This document shows positions 24,552-30,971 of a stretch of 30,971 nt of DNA, in pieces. The translations under genes were made by a program, and so were the position numbers. Where the stretch lies: assembly GCA_937897625.1 (NCBI GenBank), contig CALCNZ010000009.1, forward strand, positions 1 to 30,971, given 5' to 3'. How positions within the stretch are numbered: position 1 is the stretch's first letter; each line of letters opens with the position of its first letter. The notes beneath the pieces were generated by a model, which searched no databases, was not told where the DNA came from, and worked only from the letters and a program-made list of their open reading frames with translations. The stretch is from an uncultured Flavobacteriales bacterium (GTDB lineage Bacteria; Bacteroidota; Bacteroidia; Flavobacteriales_D; Sanyastnellaceae).

Positions 24552-25958
24552 ATGCAAAAGAAAATTGAACAAGCACTGCACCTCCTCGTCTCGAATAAGC
24601 CTGCACAGCTCATTCGGCATTGCGGCATTGGAGATGGAATTGTTCAATTAGAAGGTTCATTGTTATTCGATGCAATACAAAAGTTTGAAGCGAATTACGA
24701 AAATGTAAACATTGAGAAATTCGTTCCCGCGTCCGGGGCAGCAACGCGTATGTTCGCTCCTTTAAGTGGTGTGGATTTATTAAATCCGAACGACGAAGCG
24801 GAACTCTTCTTTCTTCACTTACGCGAATTTCCTTTCTTTCAATCTGTTCATTCCGCCTTTGAAAAAAATGGTTTGAATTACAATGAAACCAATGGTGTTG
24901 AGAGATATTCTCGTGTCCTTGATTTCTTGTTCAATAACGGTTACGCAACACTTCCGAAAGGCGCCGTGCCTTTTCACGCATACAACACAGAAGAACGAAC
25001 GGCATTCGCAGAACACTGTATTGAAAGCGCTCATTACATGAAGGCAAATAGTCGACATGAAATTCATTTCACCATTCCCGAAGAACACAAGGAAAGAATC
25101 CAAAATCTGTTTCAAACATTTTTTGAAAATCATCCGACCGCCATTCAAAATATTTCATTCAGTTCGCAAGATCCAGAAACACACATCCCGGCACTCGATA
25201 AAAATAAAATGCCTGCTCGAAATGAAAATGGCGAAGTATTTTTGAGACCTGCCGGACACGGTGCCTTGCTTAAAAACCTACAAGAATTAAAAGGCGAATG
25301 CGTCTTCATTCAAAACATCGACAATATTACTGAAGCTTCACATCACGCAGATGTTTCGGCCTACAGAAAATTAATGGGTGGAGTTCTTTTAACTGTTGTC
25401 GAAGAAAGAAACAACTTGCTTAAAGATCTAGAAAACAAGGTTGAAAATTCCGAAACTCGTGCTATTTCATTTCTTGAAAAATGGTTTGCGTCGCCAAAAA
25501 ACAACACTACCGTATTCGAACAATTAAATAAACCCCTTCGAGTTTGTGGAATGGTGGAAAACACCGGAGAACCTGGTGGTGGACCTTTCTGGGTGAAAGA
25601 TGATGCTGGTTTCGAATCGAAACAAATCGTTGAAAAGGCTCAACTTAACAAGGAAGACTTAGAGCAATTGGCGGTTTTTGAAAAATCTACGCATTTCAAT
25701 CCGGTGGATATGGTTTGTCATTTCGTAGATCACAATGGAAATAAATACAACTTAGAAGAATACCGCAATCCTACCGCCGCCTTAATCAGCGAGAAACTTA
25801 TGTTAGGAAATCGTACCAATGTAATTGAATTACCCGGCTTGTGGAATGGAAGCATGTGGGATTGGAATACGGTCTTTGTAGAAATACCTTCTCGTGTTTT
25901 TCACCCAGTGAAAACAGTAAATGACCTTCTTAAAAGCGGACACAAGCCAAAGGCTTAA
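24552..25958 (+). CDS. DUF4301 family protein, UDP-sugar pyrophosphorylase-like motifs
   Basis: A 468-aa protein of the Bacteroidota DUF4301 family. It has KFVPASGAATRMF (56-68), RPAGHGALLKNLQEL (232-246) followed by FIQNIDNI (252-259), NTGEPGGGPFWV (337-348), STHFNPVDMVCHF and LPGLWNGSMWDWNTVFVE. The GHG...IDN arrangement and the Gly-rich ATRM segment resemble the G.GTR, GHGD and NIDN motifs of UDPGP-type uridylyltransferases (UDP-glucose and UDP-GlcNAc pyrophosphorylases). By inference, this may be a nucleotidyltransferase-fold enzyme making or handling a nucleotide sugar. galE, about 0.5 kb away, fits that theme but proves nothing. There is no signal peptide. Its stop overlaps that of the convergent ABC ATPase by four bases. 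The family call is strong and the activity is a hypothesis. Confidence 0.85.
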   Translation: MQKKIEQALHLLVSNKPAQLIRHCGIGDGIVQLEGSLLFDAIQKFEANYENVNIEKFVPASGAATRMFAPLSGVDLLNPNDEAELFFLHLREFPFFQSVHSAFEKNGLNYNETNGVERYSRVLDFLFNNGYATLPKGAVPFHAYNTEERTAFAEHCIESAHYMKANSRHEIHFTIPEEHKERIQNLFQTFFENHPTAIQNISFSSQDPETHIPALDKNKMPARNENGEVFLRPAGHGALLKNLQELKGECVFIQNIDNITEASHHADVSAYRKLMGGVLLTVVEERNNLLKDLENKVENSETRAISFLEKWFASPKNNTTVFEQLNKPLRVCGMVENTGEPGGGPFWVKDDAGFESKQIVEKAQLNKEDLEQLAVFEKSTHFNPVDMVCHFVDHNGNKYNLEEYRNPTAALISEKLMLGNRTNVIELPGLWNGSMWDWNTVFVEIPSRVFHPVKTVNDLLKSGHKPKA

Positions 25959-26554
25959 CTCAACGTCCATACATCTGAACAACCCGTCAACTCAGAATCT
26001 GAAGCGTTAGAGGCGACAATAATGGTTTTGTTTTTCTTGCTTGAAATAACGAATTCGGAAAACCATTTTTCAGCGTCTTTATCGAGATGCGCACAGGGCT
26101 CGTCTAAAAAGACACATGAAACATTAGACAACAATGCTGTTCCCAACTTTACTCGCTGTTTCATTCCACTTGAAAAATATTTCAAGGCCTTGTTTGCATG
26201 TTTTTCAAGTTGAAGAATTTCAGGAATTTCATTCACAGAACAAGATGCTTCAAAGGGCTTCAATCCATGCGTAAACTGAAGATGTTCCAACAAGGTAAAA
26301 TCCTCATAGAGTCCCATGGCAGGCGAGCAAAGCGAGATGTTCTTCCAAATTTTTTCGGAAGAAATTCCTTCATAGATAACCATGCCTTCCGAAGCAGATA
26401 AATTACCTGAAATAATTTGAATAAGGGTAGATTTTCCCGAACCGTTTTGACCCACAATACCAATGTGATCTCCTGAATGAAAAGTTCGTTCTAAATGACG
26501 AAAAATATACTTTCCGCCGAACTTTTTTCCAATATTTTGAAGTTCTATTTGCAA
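25955..26554 (-). CDS. ABC transporter ATP-binding protein (orphan ATPase)
   Basis: A compact 199-aa single nucleotide-binding domain, CcmA-like in size. Walker A is GQNGSGKST (35-43), the signature is FSSGMKQR (127-134) in place of LSGGQ, and Walker B is CVFLDEP (147-153), with the D-loop at AHLD. The switch (H-loop) histidine appears to be replaced: the segment reads IIVASNASD (N183) where IVATHD is usual. The start codon is TTG at 26554, one base after the lpxA stop. No in-frame ATG lies upstream before a stop, and the next Met is at residue 58, past Walker A. It is the last gene of the lpxC-fabZ/lpxA operon, and no permease is in the window. Its partner, and whether it is involved in lipid transport, are unknown. 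Confidence 0.86.
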   Translation of the reverse strand: MQIELQNIGKKFGGKYIFRHLERTFHSGDHIGIVGQNGSGKSTLIQIISGNLSASEGMVIYEGISSEKIWKNISLCSPAMGLYEDFTLLEHLQFTHGLKPFEASCSVNEIPEILQLEKHANKALKYFSSGMKQRVKLGTALLSNVSCVFLDEPCAHLDKDAEKWFSEFVISSKKNKTIIVASNASDSELTGCSDVWTLS

Positions 26555-26555
26555 C

Positions 26556-27335
26556 TTATGTGGTCTGTGCGCCTCTTACCACGCCCTTTTCCGAACGTTG
26601 AATAAACGCAAGGACAATTTCTTTTTCTTCAGATTCTGGAAGCGTATCTACAATTTGTTTTACTCCAGCTGCTAAGCTATTGTTATGCACAAACAATGCT
26701 CTAAAAATATCTTCTAGTCGTGCAACTTGTTCGTCTGAATAGCCTCTTCTTCTTAGACCAATGCTGTTTACGCCAATGTAACTCAAGGGCTCACGCGCTA
26801 CTTTAATGAAGGGTGGCACATTCTTTCTCACGAGAGAACCGCCAGCAATAAATGCATGATCACCAATTTCAATAAATTGCTGAACAGCTACAACACCTTC
26901 AATAACAACCCAATTTCCAATGGTCACGTGGCCTGCAATATTCGCTGAATTCGCAATAACACAATTATCTCCAACAAACGCGTCGTGTGCTAAATGCACA
27001 TAGGCCATAAGTAAACAGTTGCTGCCCACTTTGGTGGTCATGCGATCTTTCGTGCCGCGGTTTAATGTGCAGCACTCTCGAATAGTTGTGTTGTCTCCAA
27101 TTTCTACGGTTGTCTTTTCACCAGCAAATTTCAAGTCTTGCGGAATAGCAGAAATAACCGCTCCAGGGAAAATACGACAGTTCTTCCCTATTCGCGCACC
27201 ATCCATAATGGTTACATTAGGGCCAATCCATGTTCCGTCACCAATCACAACATCGCCATAAATAGTTGTGAAAGGCCCTATCTCAACGCCCTCCCCAATT
27301 TTAGCATCTGAATGAATTTGTGCTAAGTTGCTCAT
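26556..27335 (-). CDS. lpxA: Acyl-ACP--UDP-N-acetylglucosamine O-acyltransferase
   Basis: A 259-aa enzyme (E. coli LpxA is 262 aa) that adds a 3-hydroxyacyl chain to UDP-GlcNAc, the first step of lipid A synthesis. It has the left-handed beta-helix hexapeptide repeats (IGEGVEIGPFTTIYGDVVIG and onward), the TLNRGT motif (90-95), the catalytic-type histidine H117 in HLAHD, and the helical C-terminal domain beginning PLSYIGVNSIGLRRRGYS. Its ATG overlaps the lpxC-fabZ stop as ATGA, a translational coupling signal, and the ABC ATPase follows after one base. The enzyme depends on LpxC, encoded just upstream, to pull the reaction forward. Confidence 0.97.
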   Translation of the reverse strand: MSNLAQIHSDAKIGEGVEIGPFTTIYGDVVIGDGTWIGPNVTIMDGARIGKNCRIFPGAVISAIPQDLKFAGEKTTVEIGDNTTIRECCTLNRGTKDRMTTKVGSNCLLMAYVHLAHDAFVGDNCVIANSANIAGHVTIGNWVVIEGVVAVQQFIEIGDHAFIAGGSLVRKNVPPFIKVAREPLSYIGVNSIGLRRRGYSDEQVARLEDIFRALFVHNNSLAAGVKQIVDTLPESEEKEIVLAFIQRSEKGVVRGAQTT

Positions 27336-28753
27336 GCTTTTTCAGTTGTTTGTGCTGGTACTTTATCTTTCACCACTTGCGCTAACATGGTGGCTTCCCC
27401 TACTTCTTTTCCGTTTACGTATGCCACACCGCGCATATTCACTAAGCCTCGGCGAATAGGAGATTCAAGTTTTAAATGGAAAATAACAGTGTCTCCAGGT
27501 AGAACTTTCTGTTTGAATTTCACCCCATCTATCTTCATGAAATAGGTACTATACAATTCTGGATCCTCAACCTGACTCAGCGCAAAAATTCCTCCCACCT
27601 GAGCCATCGCCTCTATTTGCAATACACCCGGCATTACCGGATTGTCTGGGAAATGTCCTTGAAAAAACGGCTCATTCATAGTCACATTCTTCAACCCAAC
27701 TATACTCTCGTTGTCCATAGCAATAACGCGATCTACTAACAAAAACGGATATCTGTGAGGAAGCATTTTGCTAATCTGATTGATATCAAAAACAGTTTTT
27801 GTTACGTCGAATGAAACGACGGCTTGTCGTTTCTTGTCCCAAGCTTTTAAAACCTTTGCAAACGCCACGTTTCCATGATGGCCGGGTCTTGCGGCTAAAA
27901 CATGTCCGCGTAAAAATTTTCCAGTTAATGCTAAATCTCCAATAATATCAAGAAGTTTATGACGTGCCGGCTCGTTCTCATATTGAAGTTTAATGGTATT
28001 CAGCACGCCAATTCCCTCCACCTTTACATCTATTTCCTCACGACCCAATTCCTTTAAAATATCTTTTATCTGATCCTCGGTATATTCCTTGTCCACCATA
28101 ACAATGGCGTTATCCAAGCTACCGCCTTTAATTAGGCCGTTCTTTGCTAAATATTCTAATTCACGCAAGAACACAAAAGTTCTGCACTTTGAAATCTCAC
28201 TTGAAAACTGTTCCAAATTGTACATTTGGGCATGTTGTGTTCCCAAAATAGGTGAGTTGTAGTCAACCATTACAGTTACTCTGTATTCCCCGCCATTCGT
28301 AGGAACTGCTAACATTTCAACACCTTTCTCAGTGTCTTCAAACGCAATGTTTTCGTCTAAAACCAGGTATTTTCTATCTGCATTTTGATCTTCAAATCCG
28401 CAAGCTTCAATGGCCTCAACAAACGGCCAAGAACTTCCGTCCATAATAGGAATTTCTGGACCCGTTATTTGAAGAAGCGCATTATCTACCAAACATCCAT
28501 ATAACGCCGCTAAAACATGCTCTGTCGTATAAACACGTGCACCATTTTGTTCAATTGTGGTTCCTCTTTGGGTTCCAATCACACGATCACAATCCGCATC
28601 AATGGTGGGTGAACCTTCTAAATCTATACGTTGAAACTTGTATCCGTGGTTTTCTGGTGCCGGGCAAATTGTAAGTGTTACGGGCTCTCCGGTATGAAGG
28701 CCAACTCCATTGAATACGATTGGCGACTTGACTGTTCTCTGTTTTGAAGACAT
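27332..28753 (-). CDS. lpxC-fabZ: Bifunctional UDP-3-O-acyl-GlcNAc deacetylase / 3-hydroxyacyl-ACP dehydratase
   Basis: A 473-aa fusion typical of Bacteroidota. Residues 1 to about 310 are LpxC, the zinc deacetylase that commits the cell to lipid A: zinc ligands H79 (TTEHVLAAL), H265 and D269 (RHKLLDIIGD), and catalytic H292 (GHHGN). Residues about 320-473 are FabZ: LPHRYPFLLVDRV (H333), active-site H367 in FQGHFPDNP, and E381 in QIEAMAQ. FabZ dehydrates 3-hydroxyacyl-ACP for fatty acid elongation, so one chain carries enzymes of two pathways that share the 3-hydroxyacyl-ACP pool. E. coli LpxC (305) and FabZ (151) together are close to this length. The gene has an exact -7 box only four bases before the ATG. 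lpxD, often the upstream neighbour, is absent; a TetR gene lies there instead. Confidence 0.97.
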   Translation of the reverse strand: MSSKQRTVKSPIVFNGVGLHTGEPVTLTICPAPENHGYKFQRIDLEGSPTIDADCDRVIGTQRGTTIEQNGARVYTTEHVLAALYGCLVDNALLQITGPEIPIMDGSSWPFVEAIEACGFEDQNADRKYLVLDENIAFEDTEKGVEMLAVPTNGGEYRVTVMVDYNSPILGTQHAQMYNLEQFSSEISKCRTFVFLRELEYLAKNGLIKGGSLDNAIVMVDKEYTEDQIKDILKELGREEIDVKVEGIGVLNTIKLQYENEPARHKLLDIIGDLALTGKFLRGHVLAARPGHHGNVAFAKVLKAWDKKRQAVVSFDVTKTVFDINQISKMLPHRYPFLLVDRVIAMDNESIVGLKNVTMNEPFFQGHFPDNPVMPGVLQIEAMAQVGGIFALSQVEDPELYSTYFMKIDGVKFKQKVLPGDTVIFHLKLESPIRRGLVNMRGVAYVNGKEVGEATMLAQVVKDKVPAQTTEKA

Positions 28754-28757
28754 GCTG

Positions 28758-28765
28758 CAAAATTA
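28758..28765 (-). promoter_or_regulatory. lpxC-fabZ promoter -7 box
   Basis: TAATTTTG on the minus strand is an exact TAnnTTTG box separated from the ATG by four bases, implying a leaderless transcript. There is no clear -33 TTG. The upstream spacer instead holds a tandem AATTCAC repeat. Confidence 0.5.
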
Positions 28766-28767
28766 AT

Positions 28768-28788
28768 GTGAATTCACAGGTAATTCAC
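28768..28788. promoter_or_regulatory. Operator-like repeat upstream of lpxC-fabZ
   Basis: The perfect 10-bp palindrome GTGAATTCAC (28768-28777) is followed at an 11-base offset by GGTAATTCAC (28779-28788), matching 8 of 10 positions. Both lie directly upstream of the -7 box, where a regulator would affect polymerase binding. No protein is known to bind here. It differs from the palindrome at the tetR start. Confidence 0.35.
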
Positions 28789-28813
28789 TTGATTTTCGAA
28801 TAGATTCTTTCTG

Positions 28814-29377
28814 TTATTTGCGAATAGACTGAATAATTGCATCGGCCATTTCCCTAACCTCACTCTCCGTTATTTTCTTCTTCTCTACCACCTTCAATCT
28901 TACAACAGCAAATACACTCGAAAGAATTTGTTCGAACTGAAAGGCAACATTCATTTTTTTGAATTTCGCTGTCTTCTGTCCTTCCTTCAACAATGCCGTT
29001 AAAGCAGAGAAAGCATCTTCCATCTCCTTATTCTTACTGTACAACGGCGAATTTCTATATTGAATTACCGCGAAATAACGCAAGGGTGAAGAAGAAAAAT
29101 ATCCATACAACGCTAACCAGGCTTGAGTCAAACGTTGAGCTTCTTTTCCTTTTACTGAAAGTGACTCATGCAGTGCGCGTGCTGCCTCTGTGCAGGTCTC
29201 TACGTAAAGACTTTCGAAAAGATCTTCTTTACTCGGAAAGTGATGATAAATAGTTCCTACAGCAACACCTGAAAGCTTCGCTAATTCAGACATTGGAGAG
29301 GCGTGAAAGCCCCCATTCGAAATTAATTTTAAAGCTGTATTAACAACCTTGTCTCTTCTTGAAATTTCTTTTGCCAT
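28814..29377 (-). CDS. TetR/AcrR family transcriptional regulator
   Basis: A 187-aa one-component regulator. The N-terminal helix-turn-helix is typical: VVNTALKLISNGGFHASPM, then LAKLSGVAVGTIYHHFPSKEDLFESL (about 27-53), which ends in the family's YHHF.SKE.L signature. The C-terminal ligand-binding and dimer domain (about 60-187) is all helical and divergent, so the ligand is unknown. An operator-like palindrome overlaps its own promoter, suggesting autorepression. The divergent yqeY gene and the downstream lpxC-fabZ gene (60 bases away, same strand) are candidate targets. A role in envelope lipid control is inference from position only. Confidence 0.93.
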   Translation of the reverse strand: MAKEISRRDKVVNTALKLISNGGFHASPMSELAKLSGVAVGTIYHHFPSKEDLFESLYVETCTEAARALHESLSVKGKEAQRLTQAWLALYGYFSSSPLRYFAVIQYRNSPLYSKNKEMEDAFSALTALLKEGQKTAKFKKMNVAFQFEQILSSVFAVVRLKVVEKKKITESEVREMADAIIQSIRK

Positions 29378-29378
29378 A

Positions 29379-29396
29379 ACCGAATGTTCGTTCGGT
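29379..29396. promoter_or_regulatory. Candidate TetR operator
   Basis: On the minus strand ACCGAACGAACATTCGGT has perfect 6-bp arms (ACCGAA/TTCGGT) around a 6-base centre. It begins right after the -7 box (29397-29404) and ends one base before the tetR ATG, so a bound repressor would cover the transcription start. The size and placement are typical of TetR autoregulation. Confidence 0.65.
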
Positions 29397-29404
29397 CAAA
29401 GATA
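29397..29404 (-). promoter_or_regulatory. tetR promoter -7 box
   Basis: TATCTTTG on the minus strand matches TAnnTTTG exactly, 19 bases before the tetR ATG, with the candidate operator filling the space between. No TTG is seen at the right distance upstream. Confidence 0.55.
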
Positions 29405-29497
29405 TTTCCTTTTCTAAAAGCTCACGTTGAAACTTTTCACCAATGGCCTTTTAATAAAGAAGAAATTACTAAACTTGCAGAACTAAAATTTGAACAC

Positions 29498-29947
29498 ATG
29501 TCTATACAAGAAAGAATTAACGAAGATTTGAAATTGGCTATGAAAGCCGGCGAGAAAGACAAACTAATGGCGCTAAGAGACATTAAGAGCAAGCTTCTTC
29601 TTGAAATGACAAAAGACGGCGGAGATGGGGCTGTAGACGATACAAAATCAGTAGCCATCTTGAATAAATTATTCAAGCAACGTCAGGAGTCGATTGAAAT
29701 TTATAAAACTCAAAACCGACCAGACTTACTTGAAGAAGAGCAATTGCAAGCCAATGTGATTGCCGCTTATTTACCCGCGCAATTAACTGCGGAAGAACTT
29801 GAAATTGAAATCAAACAATTCATTGCGCAAGTGGGTGCTACCTCGCCAAGTGATCTTGGAAAAGTAATGGGAGTAGCGTCAAAGGCCTTAACTGGAAAGG
29901 CAGACGGAAAAGCAATTTCTGAAACTGTTAAGAGACTTTTGAGTTAG
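29498..29947 (+). CDS. yqeY: GatB/YqeY domain-containing protein
   Basis: A 149-aa all-helical protein (B. subtilis YqeY is about 148 aa) related to the tRNA-binding tail domain of the GatB amidotransferase subunit. It begins MSIQERINEDLKLAMKAGEK and has MALRDIKSKLLLE, FKQRQESIEIY, EEEQLQANVIAAYLPAQL and the C-terminal LGKVMGVASKALTGKADGK, all family hallmarks. Its role is unclear; tRNA-related binding is presumed. I start at 29498. A longer in-frame start at 29384 would overlap the tetR operator and add 38 residues foreign to the family. The next gene follows after two bases, so the two form an operon. Confidence 0.92.
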   Translation: MSIQERINEDLKLAMKAGEKDKLMALRDIKSKLLLEMTKDGGDGAVDDTKSVAILNKLFKQRQESIEIYKTQNRPDLLEEEQLQANVIAAYLPAQLTAEELEIEIKQFIAQVGATSPSDLGKVMGVASKALTGKADGKAISETVKRLLS

Positions 29948-29949
29948 TC

Positions 29950-30348
29950 ATGGACGTAATTGGTCGCAAAACCATTATTCAACTTCCTCAATTAAGCGGC
30001 GTTAATGTTCGCGCTAAAATAGATACGGGAGCATTTCGCACCGCTGTGCATTGCGAATCTTGCACCATAAAAGAGGTCAGTGGAAAAGAAGTTCTAGAAG
30101 TAACTATTCAATGGGAATCGGGCAATCCTGTTGTACTTCAGTACAGAAAATTTCAAAAACGAACAATCAAAAACTCGTTCGGACAAACAGAAGAAAGGTA
30201 TTGTGTGCGAACGCTGATTCTCATTCACAAGAAAAAAATTCAATCGGAAATTTCCTTTACCAACAGATCAGGTATGCGATACCCCGTGTTACTTGGAAGA
30301 AAAACAATTGGGAAAAAATTCTTAGTTGATGTCTCGTTGAAGAGTTAA
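29950..30348 (+). CDS. Retropepsin-like aspartic protease family (RimK-associated / 'ATP-dependent zinc protease')
   Basis: A 132-aa protein of the family Pfam names Zn_protease (PF05618). It starts VIGRKTIIQLPQL, then KIDTGAFRTAVHCE with the Asp-Thr-Gly triad of retropepsin-like aspartic proteases (D25 T26 G27), and later SFTNRSGMRYPVLLGRKTI and FLVDVSLKS. The last two motifs (NRS.MR.P.LLGR, FLVD) are diagnostic. Some family members sit next to RimK-type ATP-grasp ligases, which gave the 'ATP-dependent' label; no such ligase is here. It overlaps nothing but follows yqeY by two bases, so it is probably translated from the same mRNA. The substrate is unknown. A hairpin follows the stop. Confidence 0.82.
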   Translation: MDVIGRKTIIQLPQLSGVNVRAKIDTGAFRTAVHCESCTIKEVSGKEVLEVTIQWESGNPVVLQYRKFQKRTIKNSFGQTEERYCVRTLILIHKKKIQSEISFTNRSGMRYPVLLGRKTIGKKFLVDVSLKS

Positions 30349-30385
30349 AAAAAAGAGGCCGCCTCTCCCAAAACGACCCCTTTTT
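30349..30385 (+). terminator. Probable terminator after the yqeY operon
   Basis: An A-run leads into AGAGG-CCG-CCTCT (30354-30366). A wider imperfect pairing joins the A-run and GAGG with CCCCTTTTT (30377-30385). The inner stem has an A-tract on its 5' side, so it would also work on the minus strand. Efficiency is uncertain. Confidence 0.4.
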
Positions 30386-30554
30386 AGAATCACTCTTTTT
30401 CATACAAGACGAAAGAAGAATGAATAACTAAACCTTACCTATTTGAAAAAACCTACTCTTTTTTTTCAGGGAGAGTAAAACTTTTTGAATGTTCTCTACA
30501 GCATTCATAGTCTTATACCCCAAGTAGTAAATAAAGGTTACGTTTTTTTATTAT

Positions 30555-30562
30555 TATTTTTG
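30555..30562 (+). promoter_or_regulatory. recO promoter -7 box
   Basis: TATTTTTG matches TAnnTTTG exactly, 27 bases before the recO ATG. The DNA around it is very T-rich, which raises the chance of coincidence, and there is no convincing -33. The rest of 30386-30589 holds only weak inverted repeats and no reading frame I can support. Confidence 0.4.
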
Positions 30563-30589
30563 AAAGGCCTAATTTCATTGGGAAAAAAC

Positions 30590-30971
30590 ATGGAAGAACG
30601 AGTAAACGCATATGTGCTTTCTAGCAGAAAATTCAAAGATTCGCTTCGGTTAGCCCATGTGTTTACCTTAGAGTACGGCGTTCAAACTTTCTTATTTCGA
30701 ACCGGGAAAAAAGGTGAAAACATTTCATTTTTTCAACCTCTGAACGCCATTCAATTTTCAGGAAAAAAATCAGAGGGAAAGCTGGAAATAGCCAAAGACA
30801 TGAGCCTAAACTCGATCTACACATCCATTCCTTTTCAAGTTGAAAAATCAACAATTGCTCTTTTCATTGCTGAATTTCTTTACCGCTGTCTCCCCGAGCA
30901 TTATGTGAACGAAGAAATCTTCGAACTTGTAAAAAAAACAACGCAACGACTCGATTCAACTGAAAAATCAG
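30590..30971 (+). CDS. recO: DNA repair protein RecO, N-terminal part (truncated by window end)
   Basis: An open frame of 127 codons runs off the window end. It begins MEERVNAYVLSSRKFKDSLR, then LAHVFTLEYGVQTFLFRTGKK, ISFFQPLNAIQF, and SIPFQVEKSTIALFIAEFLYR. These match RecO of Bacteroidota: an N-terminal OB-fold in which GVQTFLFRG-like and LFQPL-like strands recur, then the start of the helical domain with SIALFIAE. RecO loads RecA on SSB-coated DNA and anneals single strands, working with RecR. E. coli RecO is 242 aa, so roughly half is present. The zinc-binding cysteines would be further downstream. It is monocistronic as far as can be seen, with 241 bases before it. Confidence 0.9.
   Translation, partial: MEERVNAYVLSSRKFKDSLRLAHVFTLEYGVQTFLFRTGKKGENISFFQPLNAIQFSGKKSEGKLEIAKDMSLNSIYTSIPFQVEKSTIALFIAEFLYRCLPEHYVNEEIFELVKKTTQRLDSTEKS

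Noticed and set aside
29384..29497. N-terminal extension of YqeY by 38 codons
   Set aside because: It overlaps the tetR operator region and is not family-like. The ATG at 29498 gives the usual length.
30386..30554. Small RNA or small ORF in the gap before recO
   Set aside because: Only short, weak inverted repeats and A/T-rich sequence are visible. Nothing supports a defined RNA or reading frame.

Overview
The window reads as one end of a draft contig from a Bacteroidota bacterium, most likely a member of the Flavobacteriales. The evidence is an LpxC-FabZ fusion, a single-chain SecDF, four proteins with type IX secretion (T9SS) C-terminal sorting domains, a DUF4301 protein, and many -7 promoter boxes of the Bacteroidota form TAnnTTTG. 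No genus can be fixed from the sequence alone. The first 25 bases are an Illumina TruSeq adapter remnant, so position 26 is the first genomic base.

Layout. (1) 26-5436, minus strand: partial AlkB-like dioxygenase, tatA, secDF, rpmB and cinA. Protein export and housekeeping genes, several with their own promoter and terminator. (2) 5507-20694: a T9SS cargo block. It holds a sialidase-like (Asp-box) type A protein, a cytosolic metallo-beta-lactamase-fold enzyme, a 660-aa type B protein, and two giant tandem paralogues on the minus strand (1333 and 2039 aa) built from alternating A/B Ig-like repeats of about 77 and 73 residues. The long paralogue has seven A/B dimers and the short one has two. 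(3) 20976-24491: rpoN (sigma-54) coupled to a PAP2-like membrane protein, galE, and a small HPt-like protein lacking the phospho-accepting histidine. (4) 24552-28753: a DUF4301 protein resembling UDP-sugar pyrophosphorylases, convergent to a lipid A operon (lpxC-fabZ, lpxA, an orphan ABC ATPase). (5) 28814-30971: a TetR regulator with an operator-like palindrome over its own start, yqeY coupled to a retropepsin-like protease, and the 5' part of recO.

The genes combine envelope functions (Sec and Tat export, T9SS cargo, lipid A synthesis) with ordinary housekeeping. The four secreted proteins should cross the inner membrane through Sec, helped by SecDF, and then the outer membrane through a T9SS encoded elsewhere. 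No T9SS machinery and no PorP/SprF-type partner is present here.

The most interesting points are the dimer-repeat expansion in the 2039-aa protein, a strong terminator-like hairpin lying inside the coding region of a convergent gene, a tatA promoter that overlaps the upstream terminator and implies a leaderless mRNA, the HPt-like protein without histidine, and the pyrophosphorylase-like motifs in DUF4301. No tRNA, rRNA, CRISPR array, transposase or integrase was seen. The longest gene-free stretches are 20695-20975 and 30349-30589, both under 300 bases.
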